From Campylobacterota bacterium (GTDB taxonomy: Bacteria; Campylobacterota; Campylobacteria; Campylobacterales; Sulfurimonadaceae): a DNA stretch of 48,468 bases. This document shows, in pieces, positions 18,385 to 27,612 of this stretch. Every line of letters begins with the position of its first letter. Position 1 is the stretch's first letter. The notes under the pieces were generated by a model. It was given only the letters and a program-made list of their open reading frames with translations, was not told where the DNA came from and did no database searches. A program made the translations under genes and the position numbers. Location of the stretch: assembly GCA_013607635.1 (NCBI GenBank), contig VCAY01000007.1, positions 1 through 48,468 of the forward strand, in the 5' to 3' direction.

Positions 18385-19035
18385 TTAAACTTCTTGCGAT
18401 GCAATGAGATTATTGAGTGGTAAAAACTCGTATGCATCAGCATTATAGTACTCAATTTTACCATTTTCAATGTCGTAACACCAACCATGTATATGCAATG
18501 CACCCGCTTCAAATCTTTTGATAACATTTGGATAGGTCAAAATGTTTTCTATCTGTTTGACAACAGAGAGTTTTTCAGTAAGCCTTAAAAGTTCCTCTTT
18601 GTCTGCATTGTTTCCCAAACTTAAAAGAGCTGACTTTTTAGCACTTTCACCAAGTTCTAGCCATTTTCTTGTGTGTATGAGAGAATCATCCTCTATAGGC
18701 TCATAAAGATGGCGACATGCACCGCAGTGGGTGTGACCGCAGATGATAATCTCTTGAACTTTAAGAACGCTGACGGCATATTCTATAGCAGATGCGGTTG
18801 CATGAAAATCTTCATCCGGCTTGTAGGGTGGAACAAAATTTCCTACGTTTCTGACGACAAAAAGATCACCCGGATTGGTTTGTAGCATCAAATCGGGGAT
18901 CACTCTTGAGTCAGAACAGCCGATAAAAAGTGCTTTTGGTTTTTGCCCTTTGACTAGCTCTTGGAGCGATTCTCTGTTTTTCTTAAAGTATGCACGAAAG
19001 AGTTTGTTACCTTCAGCGTATTGTTTGATGTTCAT
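18385..19035 (-). CDS. Beta-class carbonic anhydrase
   Basis: CSDSRV, GNFVPP, GHTHCGACRHL. Confidence 0.95.
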   Translation of the reverse strand: MNIKQYAEGNKLFRAYFKKNRESLQELVKGQKPKALFIGCSDSRVIPDLMLQTNPGDLFVVRNVGNFVPPYKPDEDFHATASAIEYAVSVLKVQEIIICGHTHCGACRHLYEPIEDDSLIHTRKWLELGESAKKSALLSLGNNADKEELLRLTEKLSVVKQIENILTYPNVIKRFEAGALHIHGWCYDIENGKIEYYNADAYEFLPLNNLIASQEV

Positions 19036-19047
19036 GCAACCACTCTG

Positions 19048-19308
19048 TTAGCTACAGACTTTGATCTCTAATGAACAGAGGATATCTTCAAAGATTTGAC
19101 CCGATTCACGAGAGCAATCATCATGATACTCGATCACAAGCACCTCTTTGCCACTTGAAGTGTTTGTTGTGTGGATCTCTGGTTGCATATCGTGTTTTGC
19201 GGTATGCTCATCAATTATTTGACAAACCTTTTGCTTCTCCTCTTGTGTTTCATAGGCCAATGCAAGCCTTGAAAATCTCTCTTCACTTCTAACTTCTGCG
19301 TCTATCAT
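19048..19308 (-). CDS. Hypothetical protein (86 aa)
   Basis: ORF with TATAAT-like promoter and AAGG upstream, 12 bp from the carbonic anhydrase gene. Confidence 0.6.
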   Translation of the reverse strand: MIDAEVRSEERFSRLALAYETQEEKQKVCQIIDEHTAKHDMQPEIHTTNTSSGKEVLVIEYHDDCSRESGQIFEDILCSLEIKVCS

Positions 19309-19397
19309 ATAAAAACCTTGAACATCAAATTTTAAATTCCCAAATTATACAACTTTTATCTAAAAACTGCACTTTTTATTGGTTGTTCGGTGATAAA

Positions 19398-20744
19398 TCA
19401 GTACCACTGTAGTAATTTGGTAACTTCATCAACTATATATGTTTTGATAGAAGTTTTCTCTAGTGGTTTTTTTGCTACAAGTGCTTTGGTGATCTTTTGC
19501 ATCTTTGCCTCTTTGAGACGGTTGTCAAGTGCATATACTTCACGCACATCCCCTACAAGTGAGACCTCACCGATAAAGACCGTTTCTTTGGAGATGGCAC
19601 GATCGCGAAAACTGCTGATGATTGCAGCTAGTATAGCAAGATCAGCTGCTGTTTCGGTGATCTTGATCCCACCGGTGATGTTGATAAAGACATCATATCC
19701 TGAGAGTGGTATCTCAAGTTTTCGCTCAAGCAAAGCTAGAAGCATATTGAGGCGATTGTTATCAAACCCTGTGGCTTGGCGTTTGGCATTTGGTGTGTGT
19801 GACTCTGAAACAAGCGCTTGCACTTCTAAGATGATGGGTCGGCTTCCCTCCATAATGACAGTAAGGGCTGAGCCTGGTTGGTTGGAATTGCGGTTAAAAA
19901 ATCGCGATGCAATATCGGTTGCACTAAAAAGCCCATCTTGACGCATCTCAAATACACCGATCTCACTTGTTGCACCAAAGCGGTTTTTAAACCCTCGAAG
20001 GATGCGAAGCTCTTGTGAACTGTCCCCTTCAAAATAGAGCACCGTATCCACCATGTGCTCAAGCACCCTAGGACCCGCGATGCTTCCCTCTTTGGTGATG
20101 TGTCCTATGATAAATATAGCGATATCTTTCTCTTTGGCTATGCGCATCAGCTCAAAAGTGATCTGGCGCACCTGTGTGACACTTCCGGGTGCTGAAGTGA
20201 TGTTTTCGGAGTAGATGGTCTGGATCGAGTCGATGATGAGAAAATCGTACCTTCGCTCCTCAAGCTCCACAAGGATCTGTTCAAGTCGTATCTCACTTAA
20301 AAGATAGAGGGTGTCATGGTTGGAGTTGAGTCTGTTAGCGCGCAGTTTGATCTGTGAAGCAGACTCTTCCCCTGAGACATAGAGTACATTTTTACCTGTT
20401 GAAGCGATATTTGAGCCTGTTTTAAGCAGCAGTGTAGATTTTCCAACTCCCGGACTTCCACCAATAAGTGTGAGACTCCCCGGAACGATCCCCCCACCTA
20501 AAACATTGTCAAGTTCAGCATCTAAAGAGCTAAAACGTTTAATCTCATCTTCTACCACATCGTTGATACTGAGTGCTTTGGTTGTGTGTGCAGAGGTTGC
20601 TTTGGTTTGCTTAAGCACCTCTTGCTGTTGTTTGTTAAGTTCGATAAAACTATCCCACGCCCCACAGTTGGTACATTTTCCCATCCATTTTGGTGTTGTT
20701 AGACCACAATGTTGACATTCAAAAAGGGTTTTTACTTTTGCCAT
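19398..20744 (-). CDS. radA: DNA repair protein RadA
   Basis: Zinc finger CQHCGLTTPKWMGKCTNCGAWDS, Walker A GGSPGVGKSTLLLK, KNRFG motif. Confidence 0.97.
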   Translation of the reverse strand: MAKVKTLFECQHCGLTTPKWMGKCTNCGAWDSFIELNKQQQEVLKQTKATSAHTTKALSINDVVEDEIKRFSSLDAELDNVLGGGIVPGSLTLIGGSPGVGKSTLLLKTGSNIASTGKNVLYVSGEESASQIKLRANRLNSNHDTLYLLSEIRLEQILVELEERRYDFLIIDSIQTIYSENITSAPGSVTQVRQITFELMRIAKEKDIAIFIIGHITKEGSIAGPRVLEHMVDTVLYFEGDSSQELRILRGFKNRFGATSEIGVFEMRQDGLFSATDIASRFFNRNSNQPGSALTVIMEGSRPIILEVQALVSESHTPNAKRQATGFDNNRLNMLLALLERKLEIPLSGYDVFINITGGIKITETAADLAILAAIISSFRDRAISKETVFIGEVSLVGDVREVYALDNRLKEAKMQKITKALVAKKPLEKTSIKTYIVDEVTKLLQWY

Positions 20745-20840
20745 GATTTTTCTTTTTAGTAAAATATGTACGTAATTGTATAAAAAATCTGTATGAAGTG
20801 GAAAAAATATGACATTTTGTCATATTGTGAGGGTGTGTTA

Positions 20841-21722
20841 TTAGTTTTCTTCCTCTGCAAAGATAGCATCAAGCAGTCCATCGACAAATTCGTATTTGTC
20901 AAACGGTGTGAGGTTTTCCGGTTGCTCACCTGTTCCTACGTAAAAGATTGGAAGTTTGAGTGCGTAGGCGATCGAGAAGATACTGCCACCTTTGGCTGTA
21001 CCGTCAAGCTTGGTGATAATGATGCCATCAATTCCGATCATCTCGTTAAACGCTTTTGCTTGTGTGATAGCAGAGTTGCCTTGTGTGCCGTCAATAACCA
21101 ACATTGTTCTATGAGGTGCACCGCTATGGGCTTTGTCACAGATGCGGTTGATCTTTTTTAGCTCGTTAGCTAGGTTTGTTTGTGTGTGGAGTCGCCCAGC
21201 TGTGTCGATGATAACACGATCAAACCCTTTTGCTTTTGCGGAATCGATTGCATCGTAAGCAACAGCGGAAGGATCGTGTCCTTGTTTAGAAGAAACAATT
21301 GGGATGTCGAGTTTGTTTGCCCAAAGGGTAAGTTGCTCAATCGCTGCGGCACGGAATGTATCACCAGCTCCTAGCATCACTTTTTTACCCTCATCTTTGT
21401 AGCGTTTTGCTAGTTTTGCGATGGTGGTTGTTTTTCCAGCACCATTGACACCCACTATCAGCTCTACAAAAGGTGGTGTAAACTCCGGATCTTTGTAAGG
21501 CTCATAAGAAAGGGTTGCAAGGAGTTTGGAGCGAAGAATCTCACGGGTGACTTTCTCTTGGTAGATCTCGTTGATGATGATCTCAACAAGATCGTACTCC
21601 ACATCCGCTTCAAGAAGGATATCTTCAATCTCATCTTTGCTAAATGTAACCTTTTTTTTCGGTGCAACTGCTTTGATCGCATCGGCAGTTTTGTTAAGCG
21701 ACTTTTTGATAAATCCTAGCAT
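20841..21722 (-). CDS. ftsY: Signal recognition particle receptor FtsY
   Basis: [48 protein letters not shown]. Confidence 0.97.
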   Translation of the reverse strand: MLGFIKKSLNKTADAIKAVAPKKKVTFSKDEIEDILLEADVEYDLVEIIINEIYQEKVTREILRSKLLATLSYEPYKDPEFTPPFVELIVGVNGAGKTTTIAKLAKRYKDEGKKVMLGAGDTFRAAAIEQLTLWANKLDIPIVSSKQGHDPSAVAYDAIDSAKAKGFDRVIIDTAGRLHTQTNLANELKKINRICDKAHSGAPHRTMLVIDGTQGNSAITQAKAFNEMIGIDGIIITKLDGTAKGGSIFSIAYALKLPIFYVGTGEQPENLTPFDKYEFVDGLLDAIFAEEEN

Positions 21723-21725
21723 CAG

Positions 21726-22283
21726 CTACTTCCCTAATGCCCTTTTGATATCACTCTCGATAAACTCCTCTTCCGTTGCACCTTGATAGTAGTTAATAAG
21801 CTTTCCATCTTTATACATTGCCATGAGTGGAATACCGAAGTTTCTCCCAACATTGAGTTTTTTTGCCACTTCATTGATGATTCTTCTGTTTTCACTTGAG
21901 TTTGCGAGTGGGTACTTGGCGTTGTGCTTATCTCTAAAATTGATCAGCTTTGTATCTTCAATATTATCTTCAACTGTAATACCGATGACAACAAGCTTGT
22001 CTTTATACACTTTTTGTAGGTGGGTTAAATGTTTTGCTTCTGCTTGACAAGGGGGGCACCATGTTGCAAAAATATCGAGAATAAGAATTTTATCTTCACT
22101 GCCTTGTAGAACAAAACCCTGGTTATGCTTTTTGATAACATACTCTTTTTTTGAAAGATCTTTTAAGACAAACTCATTGGTAGAGAGGATTGCATTGGCA
22201 TCGTTTTGCTCATCTTGTGACGAACATCCGGCTACAAAGAGGCTCAGAAGGATAGATACAAAGAGAAAAGATCGCTTTAACAT
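21726..22283 (-). CDS. TlpA-family thioredoxin-like lipoprotein
   Basis: Lipobox LFVAGCSS; thioredoxin motif FATWCPPCQAEA. Confidence 0.9.
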   Translation of the reverse strand: MLKRSFLFVSILLSLFVAGCSSQDEQNDANAILSTNEFVLKDLSKKEYVIKKHNQGFVLQGSEDKILILDIFATWCPPCQAEAKHLTHLQKVYKDKLVVIGITVEDNIEDTKLINFRDKHNAKYPLANSSENRRIINEVAKKLNVGRNFGIPLMAMYKDGKLINYYQGATEEEFIESDIKRALGK

Positions 22284-22340
22284 TGTTTTTTGCCTTGATT
22301 GTGTAAAATTTGAGTAAAATTATACCTATAAAGATGTTAC

Positions 22341-22904
22341 ATGAGACTTACAAAAGAGATTTTTAGAAAAAAATCTTTACAAACAATCAAAAATGCGAAA
22401 AAATTTAACAAGTTCTACAAAGATGCTCTGTTGCAACGAAGGCTTATGCTACAGTTAAAACAATTACGAGGGAAGAATATCTTGTTTTACTATCCGTTAC
22501 CATTTGAAGCAAATGTGATAAACGTGATGCAAAAAATGAGAAAAAATAACAATATTTTTTTACCGTTTATGGAAGGCGAAAGTTTTAAGATGGTACCATT
22601 TAGGTTGCCGCTTAAGAAAAAAAGTTTTGGAATTTTTGAAGCGGATAATTCATTGAGAGATATAAAAAAAATAGATATTGCTATAGTGCCGAGTATCGGT
22701 GTTGATGGAGATTTGAAAAGAGTAGGTTTTGGCAAAGGGATGTATGACAGGTTTTTTGCAAAATTGAAAAAAAAACCTTATGTGATTTTTGTGCAGCCGG
22801 AACTATGTTATACAAAACAGAAGTTATGTGATGCAGATGATGTGCAAGCAGATATCCTTATGACACCTCGTAAAGAGATCAAAAGGCGCTATGGCTATCG
22901 GTAA
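22341..22904 (+). CDS. 5-formyltetrahydrofolate cyclo-ligase
   Basis: FYYPLPFEANV, VPSIGVDGDLKRVGFGKGMYDRFF. Confidence 0.9.
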   Translation: MRLTKEIFRKKSLQTIKNAKKFNKFYKDALLQRRLMLQLKQLRGKNILFYYPLPFEANVINVMQKMRKNNNIFLPFMEGESFKMVPFRLPLKKKSFGIFEADNSLRDIKKIDIAIVPSIGVDGDLKRVGFGKGMYDRFFAKLKKKPYVIFVQPELCYTKQKLCDADDVQADILMTPRKEIKRRYGYR

Positions 22905-22913
22905 GGAAGAAAG

Positions 22914-24482
22914 ATGTTAAACGAGATTCTCATGGGTGGTGGTACTGCCATCGTCAGTGGGCTTATCGGTTTTTTCATCTCTAAGAAAATAACAAGTGCG
23001 AATTTTGAAGTTTATACACAGCAGGCAAAAGCAAAAGCCAATGCGATAGAGAACGAAGCGCAGACCCTGCTTGAGCGGGCGCGTCTTAAAGCTCGTGAGA
23101 TTGAGATCGAAGCGAAAAAAGAGTTTGACAGTGCAAAGGATCGTGCGCGAGCCGATTTTGCACAAAGAGAGGAACAACTTCGTCAACAAGAGAATGCCTT
23201 TGCGCACTATAAGAGTGTAGAGGAGGAAAAACTTCAAAATGAAGCAAGAGCGCTTCAGGCACAAAAAGTTAATATTGAGAGAAATGAAAGATCGTTAGCG
23301 TCACTGAAGAAAAAATATGATCAAAAGATCGAAGAAGCAGTTCGTGCCATAGAGCACAGTGCAGGGATGACACAGGAGGAAGCAAAAAATATACTTCTTG
23401 AAAAAGTGGAGGAGAAATCACGAGGTGAGATCTCACATATTGTACGAAAGTATGAAAATAAAGCAAGAGAGGAAGCACAAAAGAAAGCAAACTACATCAT
23501 AGCACAGGCAACAAGCCGTTTTGCAGGAGAGTTTGCGTCGGAGCGTTTGACAAATCTTGTTCATCTTGAAAATGATGAGCTTAAAGGGCGTATCATCGGT
23601 AAAGATGGTCGTAACATCAAAGCACTTGAGACACTGCTTGGTGTGGATATTATCATCGATGATACCCCAAATGCCATAGTAGTGAGTAGTTTTAACCTTT
23701 ATAGACGTGCCATTGCGACAAAAACTTTACAGTTACTGATCGAAGATGGAAGGATTCAGCCTGCACGTATCGAAGAGATCTTTGAGAGGGTTTCTAGTGA
23801 GTTTGAAGAGAAGATCTTACAAGAGGGTAAAGAGATTGTTTCTGAACTTGATATCGGTGTGGTACATCCTGAGTTGATGAAACTTATAGGAAGATTGCGT
23901 TATCGTGCATCTTATGGACAAAATGCTCTCGCACATACCCTTGAAGTAGCACACCTAGCAGGAGTGATGGCAGCAGAGATGGGGGGTGATCCTAAGATCG
24001 CTAAAAGAGCGGGACTGTTACATGATATTGGTAAGTCTCTAACACATGAGCATGAGGGGAACCATGTTGATCTCGGTGCAGAGGTGTGTCGTCGTTATAA
24101 TGAAGATGCCGTAGTTATTAACGCTATCTATGCGCATCATGCACAAGAGGAGATTAAGTCGATCGAGTGTGGTGCAGTATGTGCTGCAGATGCACTTTCA
24201 GCTGCACGTCCAGGGGCTAGACGTGAGGTGCTTGAGAGTTTCTTAAAACGGGTCACCGAGATTGAAGAGATCGCTTCATCACATACAGGTGTAAAACAGG
24301 CGTATGCTATCAATGCAGGGCGTGAAGTTAGAGTGATTGTTAATGCGACACTTATTAACGATGATGAGTCGATACTTATGGCTCGTGAGATCGCCGTAGA
24401 GATCGAGGAGCGAGTGCAGTACCCAAGTGAGATTAAGGTAAATGTGATCCGTGAAAGCAGGGCAGTGGAGTATGCCAAATAG
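22914..24482 (+). CDS. rny: Ribonuclease Y
   Basis: N-terminal TM, coiled coil, KH domain (GRIIGKDGRNIKALE), HD domain (GLLHDIGKSLTHE). Confidence 0.97.
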   Translation: MLNEILMGGGTAIVSGLIGFFISKKITSANFEVYTQQAKAKANAIENEAQTLLERARLKAREIEIEAKKEFDSAKDRARADFAQREEQLRQQENAFAHYKSVEEEKLQNEARALQAQKVNIERNERSLASLKKKYDQKIEEAVRAIEHSAGMTQEEAKNILLEKVEEKSRGEISHIVRKYENKAREEAQKKANYIIAQATSRFAGEFASERLTNLVHLENDELKGRIIGKDGRNIKALETLLGVDIIIDDTPNAIVVSSFNLYRRAIATKTLQLLIEDGRIQPARIEEIFERVSSEFEEKILQEGKEIVSELDIGVVHPELMKLIGRLRYRASYGQNALAHTLEVAHLAGVMAAEMGGDPKIAKRAGLLHDIGKSLTHEHEGNHVDLGAEVCRRYNEDAVVINAIYAHHAQEEIKSIECGAVCAADALSAARPGARREVLESFLKRVTEIEEIASSHTGVKQAYAINAGREVRVIVNATLINDDESILMAREIAVEIEERVQYPSEIKVNVIRESRAVEYAK

Positions 24483-24493
24483 GCATACTTTTG
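24470..24493 (+). terminator. Candidate intrinsic terminator overlapping the rny stop codon
   Basis: GTATGCC-AAATA-GGCATAC followed by TTTT; 7-bp stem with the TAG stop at the loop/3' stem boundary. Confidence 0.5.
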
Positions 24494-24498
24494 CGTTG

Positions 24499-25068
24499 TT
24501 ACTTTTTAATGGTTGTTACGACCACACCTCGAAGATCTCCCATCTTGTATCCTATCGCTTTATCTTCTGGATAACGTTTTGAGATTGCATCTTTAAGTTT
24601 TTTATTAGTGATATTGCCGTGACACTGCAGACATACTTTTTTATTAATAACAAGTGGTTTATAAAATTTGTACGTTGTACCATCAAGCTGTTTTATTAAG
24701 TATTTTGGTAATTTTTTGTCTTGGTTTTGAAGTTTTTGCAACTCTTGCAGTACAGCTTGTTCATCTGCAGTGGGTTTGTTGAGTGGACTTCTTGTTTGTA
24801 AAGAGGTTCTTTGAACATTGATACCATTGGGTAGATTGTCATTGACTTGTTGCGTGAGCGTATAAGCCTCTTGAGAACAAAAATCAAGTGCTTGTAAAAC
24901 ACCTCCTTTTTTGAGGTTTTTTTTCATATTTTGACCAAGTGTCTGCATAAGTAACTTGGTGGCCATTTCTCCTTTGTTGACAACATCATTGGGAATCGGC
25001 TGTGGTTGATTGGCAAAAACAAGTGTTGCACCAAGAGCAACTGTTAAAAGTGGGTAGATTGGCTTCAT
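24499..25068 (-). CDS. DUF3365 (Tll0287-like) family heme-motif protein, periplasmic
   Basis: Signal peptide, RSPLNKPTADEQAVLQELQ, CLQCHG motif. Confidence 0.8.
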   Translation of the reverse strand: MKPIYPLLTVALGATLVFANQPQPIPNDVVNKGEMATKLLMQTLGQNMKKNLKKGGVLQALDFCSQEAYTLTQQVNDNLPNGINVQRTSLQTRSPLNKPTADEQAVLQELQKLQNQDKKLPKYLIKQLDGTTYKFYKPLVINKKVCLQCHGNITNKKLKDAISKRYPEDKAIGYKMGDLRGVVVTTIKK

Positions 25069-25174
25069 ATCTCTCTCCTATTAGAAAAATTTAGCTAAAT
25101 TATAGCAGACTTATAATAATTTAATCCAAATTCGAGTAGAATTTCGCAACTAATAATTTAAGGGAGCACACCAA

Positions 25175-25849
25175 ATGGGTGAGGTATTTACTTTTTTCGG
25201 ATTGATTTCTGAGCAACATGACTTTTTATTTTTAGCACACATGGTTCTTTCGGCGCTTATTGCTGTAGTGTTGGCAAAAATGGCTATGAGTAACCTCCAA
25301 CTTGTACCAAAAGGGACGCAAAATCTTATGGAGGCATATCTTAGCGGTGTTTTACAAATGGGTACAGATGTGATGGGTAAAACACATGCACGTCAGTATG
25401 TTCCACTTGTTGCAACGATTGGGTTATTTGTATTTATCGCCAATGCTATCGGTATTATCCCAGGATTTGAAGCACCTTCTGCAAACTTAAATATGACGCT
25501 TACTTTAGCGTTGAGTGTCTTTGTTTATTACAATTTTGTCGGTATTAAAATGCATGGTGTTGTTAAATACTTTAAACACTTTACAGGTCCTGTATGGTGG
25601 TTGGCATGGTTGATGTTCCCTGTTGAGATCGTTTCACATATCTCCCGTATCATCTCTCTTAGCTTCCGTCTTTTTGGTAATATCAAAGGGGATGATATGT
25701 TCTTGGCAGTTATCTTGATGCTTGCTCCTTGGGTATTGCCACTGATCCCTTTTGCTCTTTTGACATTTGGTGCTTTTTTACAGGCGTTTATCTTTATGAT
25801 GTTGACGTATGTTTACCTTGCAGGTGCCGTAGTTGTTGAGGAACACTAA
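25175..25849 (+). CDS. atpB: F0F1 ATP synthase subunit a
   Basis: [22 protein letters not shown] and [11 protein letters not shown]; multi-TM. Confidence 0.96.
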   Translation: MGEVFTFFGLISEQHDFLFLAHMVLSALIAVVLAKMAMSNLQLVPKGTQNLMEAYLSGVLQMGTDVMGKTHARQYVPLVATIGLFVFIANAIGIIPGFEAPSANLNMTLTLALSVFVYYNFVGIKMHGVVKYFKHFTGPVWWLAWLMFPVEIVSHISRIISLSFRLFGNIKGDDMFLAVILMLAPWVLPLIPFALLTFGAFLQAFIFMMLTYVYLAGAVVVEEH

Positions 25850-25858
25850 GAGTTCCTT

Positions 25859-26119
25859 ATGAAACATGACACTTTTGAAAAAGTGATCAAATTCCTTCTA
25901 GGAGCATCATGGGGGATCATCCTCTTTGGTGCTTTTTTCGTTTTTAATATCTCCATCCATTTTGGACTTTCCATAGCAATTTTTTTAACACTCTTTTTCA
26001 TTCTACTCTCTTTATTTCTTCTGCTTGTATTAGATGCATTTTTGGTCAATAAACAAAGAGTTCAAGAGCTTAAAAAACAGACACACCTACTCGAGCAGAT
26101 CCTAAACTCTAAAAGCTGA
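25859..26119 (+). CDS. Hypothetical small membrane protein downstream of atpB
   Basis: 86-aa ORF, two TM segments, starts 9 nt after atpB. Confidence 0.65.
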   Translation: MKHDTFEKVIKFLLGASWGIILFGAFFVFNISIHFGLSIAIFLTLFFILLSLFLLLVLDAFLVNKQRVQELKKQTHLLEQILNSKS

Positions 26120-26187
26120 TTTTAGCGATATTAAAAGATAATTTCGCTAATATAAAGCACTTATAATTTTTAATCTCAAGGAACCCT

Positions 26188-27612
26188 ATGTTTGAAGTGG
26201 TCATCGGACTTGAAGTCCATGTACAGTTAAATACAAAAACAAAACTTTTTTGCTCATGTCCTACGAGTTTTAACCATAAACAAAACACTAACACCTGCCC
26301 AACATGTCTGGCACTACCAGGTGCGCTGCCTGTGTTTAATAAAGAGGTGTTGCACAAATCGATCATGTTTGGTACAGCGATCGATGCAACAATCAACAAA
26401 ACATCCTATTTTGATCGCAAATCGTACTTCTATCCTGATTCTCCATCGGCGTATCAGATCACACAGCTTTACACGCCTGTTGTGGAGCATGGAAAACTCA
26501 GAATCGATTTTGAAGATGGCTCACACAAGGTGATCCGAATTAATCGTGCACATATTGAGGCAGATGCAGGGAAGAATATCCACGATGGTGATATCTCCAA
26601 GGTTGATCTTAACCGTGCAGGTACACCACTGCTTGAGATTGTATCTGAGCCAGATATGAGAAATGGCGATGAAGCAGTTTTGTATCTTAAAAAACTTCAT
26701 GCGATTGTGCGTTATCTTGATATCTCCGATGCAAATATGCAAGAGGGGTCGTTTCGATGTGATGTAAATGTTTCGATCCGTCCAAAAGGGGATGCAAATC
26801 TTTATACGCGTGTAGAGATTAAAAATATCAACTCCTTTAAGTTTATCCAAAAAGCGATCGAAGTGGAAGTTGCACGTCAGGTTGAAGCGTGGGAAGATGG
26901 TGTTTATGATGAGGAGATTGTTCAAGAGACAAGACTTTATGATGCTAACAAAAATGAAACTCGATCGATGCGTGGCAAGGAGGAGGCAGCAGATTATCGC
27001 TATTTTCCAGAGCCAGACCTTTTAAAAGTGGTGGCAACGGATGCAATGCTTGCAACTTACTCAAAGATCCCTGAACTGCCAGATGAGAAGATGCAACGTT
27101 ATGTCGATGAGTATGGTGTGAGCAAATACCATGCGAGTGTGATCACTTCAGATGTTGAGATGGCGAAATATTTTGAAGATATGATGGCTGAGGGGATCAG
27201 TGCTAAAAACGGTGTGAGTTGGCTCTTGGTTGAGCTTCAAGGGCGTCTCAAAGGGGAGAGTGATCTTACAAATACCCATGTCGATGCCAAGAAACTTGCA
27301 ACGCTGGTCAAGAGAATTGAAGATGGCACCATCAGTGGTAAAGCAGCTAAACAGGTACTTGACAAACTCGTAGAGGAGAACCTTGATGTCGATGGTGTGA
27401 TTGATGCCTTAGGAGTCAAGCAGGTTAACGATACAGGAGCGATTGAAGCGATTTGTGATGAGATCATTGCTGCAAATCAAGATAAAGTAGCTGAATATCA
27501 AGGTGGTAAAGAGAAACTGTTTGGTTTCTTTGTTGGTCAGGTGATGAAAGCAAGCAAAGGGAGCGCAAACCCTCAAACAGTTAATGAGATCTTAAAACAA
27601 AAGCTTGGCTGA
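26188..27612 (+). CDS. gatB: Asp-tRNA(Asn)/Glu-tRNA(Gln) amidotransferase subunit GatB
   Basis: [40 protein letters not shown]. Confidence 0.97.
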   Translation: MFEVVIGLEVHVQLNTKTKLFCSCPTSFNHKQNTNTCPTCLALPGALPVFNKEVLHKSIMFGTAIDATINKTSYFDRKSYFYPDSPSAYQITQLYTPVVEHGKLRIDFEDGSHKVIRINRAHIEADAGKNIHDGDISKVDLNRAGTPLLEIVSEPDMRNGDEAVLYLKKLHAIVRYLDISDANMQEGSFRCDVNVSIRPKGDANLYTRVEIKNINSFKFIQKAIEVEVARQVEAWEDGVYDEEIVQETRLYDANKNETRSMRGKEEAADYRYFPEPDLLKVVATDAMLATYSKIPELPDEKMQRYVDEYGVSKYHASVITSDVEMAKYFEDMMAEGISAKNGVSWLLVELQGRLKGESDLTNTHVDAKKLATLVKRIEDGTISGKAAKQVLDKLVEENLDVDGVIDALGVKQVNDTGAIEAICDEIIAANQDKVAEYQGGKEKLFGFFVGQVMKASKGSANPQTVNEILKQKLG

